From Luidia sarsii (lineage: Eukaryota > Echinodermata > Asteroidea > Paxillosida > Luidiidae): 64,000 nt of DNA. The translations under genes were made by a program, and so were the position numbers. Shown here one piece after another: positions 9,421-20,500 of the stretch (positions are counted from its first letter, which is position 1; each line of letters opens with the position of its first letter). The notes beneath the pieces were generated by a model. That model had not been told where the DNA came from. It did no database searches and saw nothing but the letters and a program-made list of their open reading frames with translations. The stretch spans positions 1,586,043 through 1,650,042 of the forward strand of contig OX465115.1 of NCBI GenBank assembly GCA_949987565.1, written 5' to 3'.

Positions 9421-10085
9421 TAGTGTGATGTAGTGTAGTGTAGTGTAGTGTAGTGTAGTGTAGTGTAGTGTAGTGTAGTGTAGTGTAGTGTAGTGTAGTG
9501 TAGTGTAGTGTAGTGTAGTGTAGTGTAGTGTAGTGTAGTGTAGTGTAGTGTAGTGTAGTGTAGTGTAGTGTAGTGTAGTGTAGTGTAGTGTAGTGTAGTG
9601 TAGTGTAGTGTAGTGTAGTGTAGTGTAGTGTAGTGTAGTGTAGTGTAGTGTAGTGTAGTGTAGTGTAGTGTAGTGTAGTGTAGTGTAGTGTAGTGTAGTG
9701 TAGTGTAGTGTAGTGTAGTGTAGTGTAGTGTAGTGTAGTGTAGTGTAGTGTAGTGTAGTGTAGTGTAGTGTAGTGTAGTGTAGTGTAGTGTAGTGTAGTG
9801 TAGTGTAGTGTAGTGTAGTGTAGTGTAGTGTAGTGTAGTGTAGTGTAGTGTAGTGTAGTGTAGTGTAGTGTAGTGTAGTGTAGTGTAGTGTAGTGTAGTG
9901 TAGTGGAGTGGAGTGGAGTGGAGTGTAGTGTAGTGTAGTGTAGTGTAGTGTAGTGTAGTGTAGTGTAGTGTAGTGGAGTGGAGTGGAGTGGAGTGGAGTG
10001 GAGTGGAGTGGAGTGGAGTGTAGTGTAGTGTAGTGTAGTGTACTGTAGTGTAGTGTAGTGGAGTGTAGTGTAGTGTAGTGTAGTG
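9411..10085. repeat. (TAGTG)n pentanucleotide satellite, array 1
   Basis: About 670 bp of nearly perfect TGTAG units, with GGAGTG variants clustered at 9,905-9,930, 9,975-10,020 and near the end. Long open frames through it are artefacts of the 5-bp period. Confidence 0.97.
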
Positions 10086-10202
10086 GAGACCATTCTGGTG
10101 CACTTGGCTTTATAGGCTACACGTGGAGTCTATAATGATAGGGAACAGCTTTAGCCTGCCATAGACATAGCCAATTTCACACGGACACACAGTTTCACAC
10201 GG
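10086..10202. repeat. Spacer between TAGTG arrays, first copy
   Basis: Starts with GGAGACCATTCTGGTGCACT and ends with TTTCACACGGACAC. The same ~105 bp follow array 2 at 10,411-10,516, so array plus flank were duplicated together. Confidence 0.85.
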
Positions 10203-10412
10203 AGTGTAGTGTAGTGTAGTGTAGTGTAGTGGAGTGGAGTGTAGTGTAGTGTAGTGTAGTGTAGTGTAGTGTAGTGGAGTGGAGTGTAGTGGAGTGGAGT
10301 GTAGTGTAGTGTAGTGTAGTGTACTGTAGTGTAGTGTAGTGGAGTGGAGTGTAGTGTAGTGTAGTGTAGTGTAGTGTAGTGTAGTGTAGTGTAGTGTAGT
10401 GTAGTGTAGTGG
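10203..10412. repeat. (TAGTG)n satellite, array 2
   Basis: About 210 bp of TAGTG units with GGAGTG variants. It is followed by the second copy of the flanking spacer (to 10,516). Confidence 0.95.
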
Positions 10413-10574
10413 AGACCATTCTGGTGCACTTGGCTTTATAGGCTACACGTGGAGTCTATAATGATAGGGAACAGCTTTAGCCTGCCATAGACATAGCCAA
10501 TTTCACACGGACACGCGCATTCTAATATTGTTCACCGAGACACCTCAAACAGTAACGTTAATACAGAAACTGTT

Positions 10575-10740
10575 TCAAACTGCTCACTGACTTAAATGAC
10601 CTGCAATACATTAATCTCAAAAATTCGAGGGCCTGACGTTTCGATCCTAGCAGGACCATTCTGAAAGGCAAGGGAATCCCAGGTCCTGCTAGTGCATGCT
10701 AGGATCGAAACGTCAGGCCCTCTAACGTTTTGGCTTGAAA
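10575..10740. mobile_element. CGAAACGTC hairpin element
   Basis: The inverted arms are GGGCCTGACGTTTCGATCC and its complement, around TAGCAGGACC. The outer tail is ACTGCTCACTGACTTAAATGA. Member of the family described at 14,631. This copy carries an internal partial duplication (CTAGTGCATGCTAG). Confidence 0.75.
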
Positions 10741-11895
10741 CTGAACAGCGCCCGGAAATGACCGGCGGGATCATGACCCGACGCTCATCGCGAAGTGAGT
10801 AAACACACGCTTATAAGGGATTGCGCACACTCACATCGGCCTGCGAAATCAAAGGGGGTTGGACCCAATTACAGTTCGCCTTCAATTATTCATCCGCCTG
10901 AGACCGGAGCCCGACATCCGATCCGCCGCTCGATGGTAACCCGATTCGTTCCACGGACCCATCGTGAGTCACACACGGAACATGCAACGAGGCCGCTGGA
11001 ATCCTCCATCCAATGCGTGGCTTTCTTCTCTCAACCAGGCAAACCAACTCTCCGTCAACAACTCCTGGGAGATTCGACGGAGCAGTGCTCGCAAAAAATG
11101 TCTAGCACTGTTTCAAAAACAAAACCAAAACCCGATGCTCAAGAAACTCCCTCCCTCACCACCCTCCCCAACCCGCCAGAAAGAGCACACGGAATAAGAT
11201 TCGTCTCCCCGTGCGGTTTAAGCCGCACTATCGTTTTGCGTTCGTGCATAAATTGGGGAGGATATTTTTCAGGGTATAGCTTCGACACTCACGGGAGCGT
11301 GAGATACAATCGATGCGCCGGGATATGAGTTATTGTCGGCGCACCGTGCGCTCTCCCTCCTACTCCGCCGTCGACTGAACGGGTCGATCGGTCGGGTCGA
11401 GACCGGCGCCTCAGGGCGAGGGGCGTGGGGGCGAACACACAAAAAAACCCATCGTGATGCTCTTTGTATTTTTGTATACATGCACTCGACTCGACTCGCT
11501 TCGTTAGGGGGGGGGAATTATGGCGCGAGCTACGATCATAATAATGATACTGACATTTTTACTCTATTACCGAGTGGGGTAGAATGTACTCAGCTATTAT
11601 AGTGATGGGCACTGGTACTCAGAGACAATGACGTTCACGGTGCATTCCGCCCGCCTTAATACGCTCTACCAAGATGTATTTGATGTAAAACTCGGTATCG
11701 GTAGGTCTATACGCAAATGCATTGGTCTCAATTAACTGCTACCTTTTTTCTATACAGCAAAATGTCTTCGTTCCCATTTCAATTTTTTTTAACTGTTTTT
11801 AATTTTTGATATTGGAAAAGAAAGAAATCCCACGAAATTTGTCCACGAAAGTCGGACCGGACAAATTCTAGATTTTTCGTTTCTGACATCAGCCA
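10741..11895. other. Intergenic, nothing recognised
   Basis: GC-rich open frames at 10,795-11,602 show no recognisable domain. They contain no repeat that I can classify and lack exon-like boundaries. Confidence 0.4.
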
Positions 11896-12360
11896 TTGCT
11901 CTTTTTGCACGAACATGAACTTCAGGTCTACCTTATCCTCCTCCTCCTCCTCCTTCCCCTCCTGATCCTTTTCCTCCTCATCCTTCTCCTCCTCCTTCTC
12001 CTCATCCTTCTCCTCCTCCCCTCCTTCTCCTCCTCCTCCTTCTCATCCTCCCCTCCTTCTCCTCCTCCTCCTTCTCATCCTCCTCCTCCTCCTCATCATC
12101 ATTGTCGTCGTCATCACCATCTTTCTTCTCGTCCTGTTCCCCATCCTTCTCATCCTCCTCATTCTCATTATTATCATCATTTTCATCCTCCTTATCCTCA
12201 TTCTCTTCCATCTTCCCCATTATCCCCTCCTCCTCTTCCTAATTCTATACTCATCTTCTCCATTTTCCTCATTCTCCGCATCCTCCCCATCCTCCCCATC
12301 CTCCCCATCCTCCCCATCCTCCCCATCCTCCCCATCCTCCCCATTCTCCTCCTCCTCATA
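11896..12360. repeat. CT-rich low-complexity tract
   Basis: TCC/CTT-rich sequence ends in about nine copies of the 9-mer CTCCCCATC (12,283-12,350). Open frames through it are compositional. Confidence 0.93.
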
Positions 12361-12784
12361 ATTACTGACACATCATTATGTGTCTGTGGTCCTGTCTACC
12401 AAGACATTATCAATAGCAGGATGAATGGTACGAGTATTGATGAAACATGCGTCAAACATGGTTAATTAAACCATGAGCATAGCGACATACAAGGCCACTC
12501 CCAGACAGAACTTGATTATTATTAAAGGTCGCCTACCTATACTTACACACTACATGACAAACGAGTTATTTGAATTTGCTTCCCGAAGAATTGATTCATA
12601 AATAACTTTTGGCAGAACTCTTCATGCTCTGTGTTCTTTCGTTGTAGTAATAACCAACAATTTATTGTTAGATAGTTATATTTTGGGTTAACATAGCACA
12701 ATATTTATCTGATTGGAACGTGCTGAGATACGAAAGGGCATAAAACTGAAAAGAGTTTAAACAGGGGGAAAATTACATTTTTTT

Positions 12785-12930
12785 AAATCTCAAAATCGAT
12801 CCTAGCAGGATCTTTTCTCAAAGACAGAGCATTGACTCTGTCTTTGAGAAAGGTACTGCTAAGATCGAAACGCCCACAAAATTTGCATTTTGGTAAAATT
12901 AGTCAGTATTAAGCAGTGTGCAACATTTGT
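12785..12930. mobile_element. CGAAACGTC-family hairpin, diverged
   Basis: CGATCCTAGCAGGATCTTTTC and its inverted form sit around GACAGAG. The shared tail is TTAGTCAGTATTAAGCAGTGTG. The GAAACG core has mutated to GAAACGCC. Confidence 0.7.
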
Positions 12931-13486
12931 GTATAGGCCTATTACTCTAAAGTCATTTTATTTCATATTAGGAATACACCAGTCAGATGAACCTAGTGAC
13001 CTGCACGTCTATTTGTCCATCTCCCCTTCAGCAACCTAGAAGACTTCTGTAGACGTGCGATATCCCCTATTGCACATTAAACACATTTAATATGAACGAA
13101 ATTTCCGTCACTTCATAGTCCCTCACAGGACCGTTTGTCAAATAAAAAATGACAGGAGACACGACACGAACCTACCTGGAGGCTGCCTCGACAGGCAGCA
13201 ACAAGTTGCACAATATCCTGTTGAAAGGAGAAAAAACACCGCGAGTAACGAGTGGATCATTAGTTTCATGGCCGGGGAGATCAGGCGATTCTGTACGGGG
13301 CATGCGCAGTTCGTCACATCGAATTGACCTATTGACCCGACGACCCTATTGTAAGAGTTGCAGTAGTCTGGTCTGGTACCTCGTGTTCTCTGGTGGTGCA
13401 GTGGAGGCAAAATCAGCAAGTCTAGCTGAACATTTAACAGCAGCTAGTGCTTGCAATTGACAAAACATCATACATTTTAAGCAATA
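12931..13486. other. Intergenic, nothing recognised
   Basis: No exon, RNA gene or clear repeat seen. Confidence 0.35.
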
Positions 13487-13889
13487 GAGGTGGAGGAGGA
13501 GGTGGAGGAGGAGGTGGAGGAGGAGATGGAGGAGGAGGTTGAGGAGGAGGTTGAGGAGGAGGTGGAGGAGGAGGTGGAGGAGGAGGTGGAGAAGGAGGTG
13601 GAGGAGGAGGTGGAGGAGGAGGTGGAGGAGGAGGTGGAGGAGGAGGTGGATGAGGAGGTGGAGGAGGAGGTGGAGGAGGAGGTGGAGGAGGAGGTGGAGG
13701 AGGAGGTGGAGGAGGAGGTGGAGGAGGAGGTGGAGGAGGAGGTGGAGTAGCAGGTGGAGGAGGAGGTGGAGGAGGAGGTAGAGGAGTAGGTGGAGGAGTA
13801 GGTGGAGGAGGAGGTGGAGGAGGAGGTGGAGGATGAGGTGGAGGAGGAGGTGGAGGAGGAGGTGGAGGAGGAGGTGGAGGAGGAGGGGC
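13487..13889. repeat. (GGAGGAGGT)n 9-bp satellite
   Basis: About 45 units of a 9-mer. Because the period is a multiple of three, all six frames stay open (poly-Pro, poly-Leu, Glu/Val, Arg/Trp). These frames are not genes. Confidence 0.96.
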
Positions 13890-14315
13890 TGAAGCAAAAG
13901 AAAGAGGATTAACCTCTAGCAACGGAAAATCCACGTAACAAACAAAAAAGGCAAAGTAGTTCGCAATGGTTTGCCAATTTGAGTTGCAACGATGCGACCA
14001 ACGCAAGTGTTTACGCCTGTATTACGACTACCATGCACTAGACCTACTTCAAGTGATTGAATTATGCGTCATAGGCTAATGTAATTTTCTCCCTTTTTCG
14101 TCTTCGTTTGAAGTGACGAAGTCCGCAGCCCGACGATACCGTCTTCCCGAGAGGATCTCTCACCCAAGATTCGGAGCAGAGGTTTTCCCCTTCAGTCAGA
14201 GTGGCGCTAAGAATCTGTGGGAATCCCCCCCCCCACACCCACCCGCACTCCGACGAGGTCGTAGTCTAGCTGGGGAAAAGTCCGAGGACGTCCCCCATCC
14301 CCCGAACATCCAGCC

Positions 14316-14580
14316 ATGGGCGTTCGGTCGTTCGTGGACGGCTTCGTCCGGCGCCTGGTCCGCGTCAAGTCCGTGGACGTGTCGGGCCGGAACCTTCGCA
14401 AGGACTCGGTGCCGGGAAAACTGTCCAAGTGCCTGTCCACGCTGGACCTGATCTCGCTGGGCGTGGGCAGCTGCATGGGCACCGGCATGTACGTGGTGTC
14501 CGGCCTGGTGGCCCGAGAGATGGCCGGGCCAGGGGTCATCCTCTCCTTCACGGTGGCCGCACTGGCCTCTATCCTCTCCG
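14316..14580 (+). CDS. SLC7A14: SLC7A14 exon 1
   Basis: Start codon and first membrane segment ([20 protein letters not shown]), ending SILS-G split after one base. Donor GTAAGT at 14,581. Very GC-rich at third positions. Confidence 0.95.
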
Positions 14581-17500
14581 GTAAGTCTGGCATCCATTCC
14601 AATCCCAATTGTCAATCAAGTTCCGATCCAAATTTTAGTGGGCCTGACGTTTCGATCCTAGCAGGACCTTTCTCTCTGCCTTTGAGAAAGGTCCTGCTAG
14701 GATCGAAACGTCAGGCCCACTAAATTTTAGATTTACATTTTGGTAATTTTAGTCAGTAAGCAGTTTGCAACATTTTTGTATATCACCTTAAGGCAAGTTC
14801 CGATCCAGTCAAAAGTTGCCATCTTTTTTCAAAAGTTCAAAAGACAGACTGCCTGACGTTTCGATCCTAGCAGGACCTTTCTCAAAGGCAGAGAAAGGTC
14901 CTGCTTGGATCAAAACATCAGGCCCTCTAACGTTTGAGATTAATTTTATTTATTGCAGGTCATTTTAGTCAGTGAGCAGTTTGCAACAATTTTTTTTATT
15001 TACTTCATCATTCAATATTAAACAAAGGGAAAAACTGACTGGGAACTTTTTGAACAAAAGTTCAAAAGTTTGTCCTTGTTTGACTTGAATTTAATCAGAA
15101 ATGCATCCGCTTTGTGTGAACCCCGAGGTAATGTAGCCAGGTTCACAACAATTGGTTGTTTGCATCTGAATGAAAGCGGGGATGTGATCCCTGGAGATAT
15201 AGACGACAGTTAATGGTTCAATTGCTTCTGACTGGCGCCCCCACCCCGACAAAGACTAGTTGACTATTTAGGGATGCCACCATCTCAGGGCTGGATAGCT
15301 CAGATGGTGGTGATGGAGGATTCAATTCTGTAAAGTGGTTGGTACCGCGTTGCATCACAATATATAATATGATGCTTGCGTCTCGGAGAATACAATAGGC
15401 CTGATGTTTGCGTGGAGAAGAACGAAGATATGAAGCTGGATTCTGGGCCTAAGCCGGTTTTGGTCCTGGTGTCTAGGTTTGACGTAGATCTGTGCTCTAC
15501 AAACTGAGCTGTCCACACATGCATGGGTTCCTATGCTTCCCAAACAGTAAACTGTCTTTGCTGGGTAGGGTCCGCCAATCAGAGTGGCAACCTTTGGTCT
15601 TGCTAACAATGGCGGTGTCCTTCGGTCGCCCACAACGTTCTCAATAATGTTTCCACAAATAGCATTGGTATTGGCCTACGCCAGTGCCTGTAAACTGCGT
15701 TTCGTCAAGGGCATGGGATTACTGCATCATCTATTACTGTTCTAGCCGAGTAGAAAGTGAGCATCGCTAACCTCGAAGGTCAACACGACTGCTCATCCTT
15801 AATGCGATTAGTCTGAGCGCGGCGGCCCAATGTTATTGTGCGCGCTATAAACCTTTCCAACACACGGGTGGCGTACTATCTCCAACGCAAAATGGTTCAG
15901 ACCTATTTGCTTTTCCTCAAGTGGGTTGGTCAAGACATCTGCGTGCTATTTTCTATAACATCTGTTGGAGTATCTGATTTTTCTCACCGTATGGAAGTAC
16001 ACTCTTCATGAGCAATCATCTCAATTCTGTTTCCATGCGAATGTATATGAAGGAAGCCCGATGAGTGCTTCCATATAACATATCAAGCGTTGGATACTGA
16101 TGTAATGCGAGGCTCGTTTATAGTTATTCGAAAGCTTAGTGCTGCCGTGTGAATATGAAAATTCATTTTGCGCGGTGAATGTACCCTGAAATAGACTCTT
16201 TACGAATCCATGGATCAGGCTTGGGCTCAGACTTCGTCTCCGTCTGACCAAACCTGAAAAAAACATTGTTGGCTCGTAATCAGCAAGAAACTGGGGTCAA
16301 ACGCTCGTTTCTAGATGCCTGGGACATTAGAACGGGTAAGAGAATCCTAACGAAGCCTAAGCCTGAGCCCAAGAAGTTCACTTCGGAAGCGTCCACAGAT
16401 CCCTTCTCTCGGCAGCCATCTTTGTCAACTGGCAGTACTTTCTCACTGGTAAACGACACCATTATATTCGTGTCATAGGCAAGGTAACACAGCAGTCGGG
16501 TTGGGTAAAATAGCAAGTTAGGGAAACCAAACAAGATGGCTCCAATGTGATGTAATGTACGTCTTCTGGTAGGCCTATTATTCCTGGATGTATGTTGAGC
16601 TTTCATTTTGTTCGAATGCAAGTTGGACGGTTGGTATGGCACCCAAACTTCACGAAGCAATATTCCGGCTACACTGCACTGGGCTGCATGAGAAATCCAC
16701 ACCACTATCACGCTAACGTCCCATATTCTCCTTGTTTCCGTCAGTGTTTATAGCTTGTTTCCACCCACGTGATTTTATGCTAACCTTTCTTTTACCGAAA
16801 TAGTGAGTCCCTCGTTGAGTTTTTTTTTAAAACAAAAATAAACCCTCGCAAAGTGAATAGACGTCACCGCCGAAAAGATCCCTCTTTGGCCCAAGGTATA
16901 ACAACAAAATAATGCCAACCCTTCCGTAATTACAGCCCTTCGGTCAACCCCTCTTTGCCAACAATAATATTAGTCCAACGCCCTCCACACAGCATAAAGG
17001 CAGGTTATATTCACCCGGCATTGACATTCTTCCCGCAAGCGCTATTATGCCGGTTCCTTAGTCTCATTGGCCCATTGTCACTACATCATGTTTATGCACA
17101 TGCTCTATACTCTGACGTTGACCAATCAGAGTATATGCATGAATATGCATAGCATCAGCAGGAACGACCCCCAGGAAGAATGCCGTTGCCGGGTGAATAT
17201 ACACTTCCTAATCACAATCACCGTTGACATAATATCTATGCGGGCATAGCACACGCGTTTCAGAGCCATATACTTCCATCCCGAAAGAGATTAGTTACAT
17301 GATGCCATCGCAAACTTTGCACTTTCTTATGTAATTTCGGGGTTGTATAGCAGGAATCCACTGTGCATATTATACGTCCGACAACCGCTACCCTTTGATA
17401 AGGCAATCACTGCTTAAGCCTATATCCCGGAAATTGGATTGCAATATTTGTTCATCCGGATTGAGTTAGGATTTATTTTAATAGTAATAATGATGGGAAT

Positions 17501-20500
17501 TTGTAATGCGCAAACTCCATCAGATAAGATGCTTGAGGCGGTATTTCTACGTGCAGTTCATTAACATTTAAAAGCATACAGTGACACAACTAAGAAGACA
17601 CGCTGCCTTTGAGAAAGGTCCTGCTGGGATCGAAACGTCAGGCCCACTAAATTTTGAGATTTGCATTGTGGTATTTTTAGTCAGTAAGCAGTTTGCAACA
17701 TTTGTGTATATCATCTTAGAATGAAATTAAACTGAAAATAAACAAGAACAAAATGATATCCTCAAAATGAGACATAAACAATAATGTCTTATTTGTGGAT
17801 AGCGTTGTGGTTTGTTGGAGAAAATCTAATGGAAGTTTACTGCATAAGACAAGTTAATGTCTTGTTGGATTGTGGCAACAGAAAGGTGTTTGTTGGGAAT
17901 GGCATGATCTTATTCAGAATTCAGGACGCCCGCACGCACGCACGGAGTTCTGGGCAGCCCATTCAAGCGACGGCTTCGCTCGTTCAGAGCAGTAGAGCCC
18001 GTAACGCAATACCATGCAGCAGCCACGATCCGATTCAAAATGGCGGGCCACGCGTCCGAAAGGTCACCCCATCGCTAATGCTTGCTACCGTATACTGTCG
18101 TGGGCGTGGGGGTATCGTTTGAAACACTGACAAACGACGAACACCAATCGATATTGGCCGGTAAACAGGAAAAAAAGGATGGACAAAAAAGGTGGAGCCA
18201 CCGTTGAGTGCGTTCCTTAATTCTTGAAAGCCCCTTATATTTGTGTGTCATTTTGTGGGCATTGTGGATCTGTTGCCAGGCAACTAAGCAGTGTTTTCCA
18301 AGAGGTAGGACTAGCCGGTGATTAGAATTGCTTTCATTTCGTCGTAAGAGGTTTGTGGAGATGGCAGACATGATGGAACCGACTCGTTGCGCCGGCGCCT
18401 GACATCGGGCGTATACACTTACAAACACTCGGCAGAGGGTCCTTTGAAATCTGAAAATGCATTATATAGTGAAGGTGCAGGATATTTAATCTAATATGAT
18501 TGCGAAGCGGTCGGTTGATTCTGTGTACCTGACTGTGCATCGTGGTTTTTTTTTTTGCGTTTGATTAATGTTTTGGTAAGTCGGTTGGGTATTTGAATGG
18601 CTCAGTCGACCGGTCTGTTACGCTGTTGTCTCGTTTATATAGGCCTTTCTCAAATTCATGCAAATTGTATGCCCTTCGAACTGACAGCGAGGCTACGGGC
18701 GCTAGACGTCCAAGATTAATGGCTGTTCCCCGCTGCATTTTTATCTTGTCTTGACATATTTTTCAACGAAACCGAACGGTATCTTAGGAACAACGATAAG
18801 GCCCCTTTCATATACCACCATCTTGGAAATCTAGCGCCCATAGCCTTGTTTTTTTGGCTCAATTAATTTAATTTTCCATAAATACTAACTGTCGCCCGCT
18901 GCAACATTTGATGTCTCAGCATATCGAGACAAACCGAAACCAAATAGGGCCAAATGTACTAGTTTTAAGAGGGCTCACTGTGAAGATATTGGGTAATAAA
19001 TATTTGGGTCAAAATATCAACAGATATTTCATCAATAGATTGATGTCGTTTATCAACCAACAGAGGCAGATTATGTCCGACTATACATTTCCACCCCAAA
19101 TGTTCAAATCACATTCATTTGGTTTAATCTCATCGGTCGGTGGTGTTTTGCTTGTTATCTCGTCTGTGCTCGTTTGTAGCGTTTCGTATTTGAAATCGTG
19201 AGCAACTCCTAGTCTCTTCCATCATGTAAAAAATACTATTGGGAAAATTATAGGCCTACATAACGACTGTGTTTTCACGACGAATCCATCCAAGATTGAT
19301 GATCTCATCATTTGTTTTTAATTTAACAATCTGATTGCATTTGATGTCATTAACACCCTTGCAAAGTTTCATGTTGGAAAAGGATGCATTTCCTACAGTT
19401 TTGGTAAAGTGCAATTTGGCGAATCAGCAGTGATAGCGGTCATATGCGCACTGCGTGTGGCAACATAATGTACAGTGTGTGGCGAATACGGGGCGTTCTG
19501 AACTTGACGTTTCTACGAAGTGGCGAATACGTGGACACTGCACAGCTTGTGGCGCATATGCATACAGTACATGTGTGGCGAAAACAAGGAAATCCGAACT
19601 TTTTTTTTACAAAGTGACGAATCTGTTGTAGCATTAATAGCCGTTATTATCTGAGTCAAATCACATGAATATGTGTCTGGCAATGCCATTCAAGTAACAG
19701 CCTTTTGCGTCATTGTGATATATTTAGGGATCATTATTCACTATTGGGCGAAACAATGTACAGTCGTAACGCCATTTATGAGTCCCTATTGGCGTAAGTC
19801 CTGCACTCATTAACGCTCGTCTTGTTTTTCGTCATTCTTTTAGCGTTTCGTATTCGTAGTAACAGTTCCATGCACAAAAACCAATTAGATGTGAGTAAGT
19901 TCAGTTTCCTGCATGAGGTAACATGCACGTAGTGGCAACGCCATTTTATGATTCCATAATTGGCGTAAGTGCCGCGATGCATAATTGCACTGACGCAATC
20001 CAGAACGCCGCCGCCCCCACAGCGCGCAATTAAACGTGCCAAATGTTCCCGTTGCCCGCGACTGTATAACGTGCCCGCCGTCGAAGCAAAAAGAGTGGTG
20101 AGAGAAAAATCCCATCAAGGGGGCAGACAAAATGCCATATAAATTAGCGAGCCGCTTCGTAAGACGCGTTCCCCATATATACCTCCAGATTGCAGCCGGT
20201 ATTTATGATTAGATTTGGGAGGCCGCCCGAACTTCCAACATCCAACGCCGCCCATCAAAGACGCTGAACCAACTAGAGTGCCAGCCCGGCCCGGCCTACT
20301 TCCCCCTACGGCGCATGGCTCCTGCTCGATTGGGACTGGGAGCCCCCCCCCTCACCCACCCACCCACCAACCCCCTATACCCCCGCCTACCTCCACTCCT
20401 TCCACCCACCCCCTTACTCCGTGATGATTTCAACACTTGAAACTCTATACCGCAGGAGGGGGGGGGGGGCAACTCCTTAATATTCCTGAGAGGAAGCGCT

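Noticed and set aside
9284..10429. Long HYTTL-repeat open frames
   Set aside because: Artefact of the stop-free TAGTG pentamer; no start context, splice sites or homology.
13346..14006. Poly-proline and poly-leucine frames
   Set aside because: Artefact of the 9-bp GGAGGAGGT satellite, open in all frames.
14113..14451. 112-aa frame overlapping SLC7A14 exon 1
   Set aside because: Out of frame with the conserved transporter sequence; high GC leaves alternative frames open.
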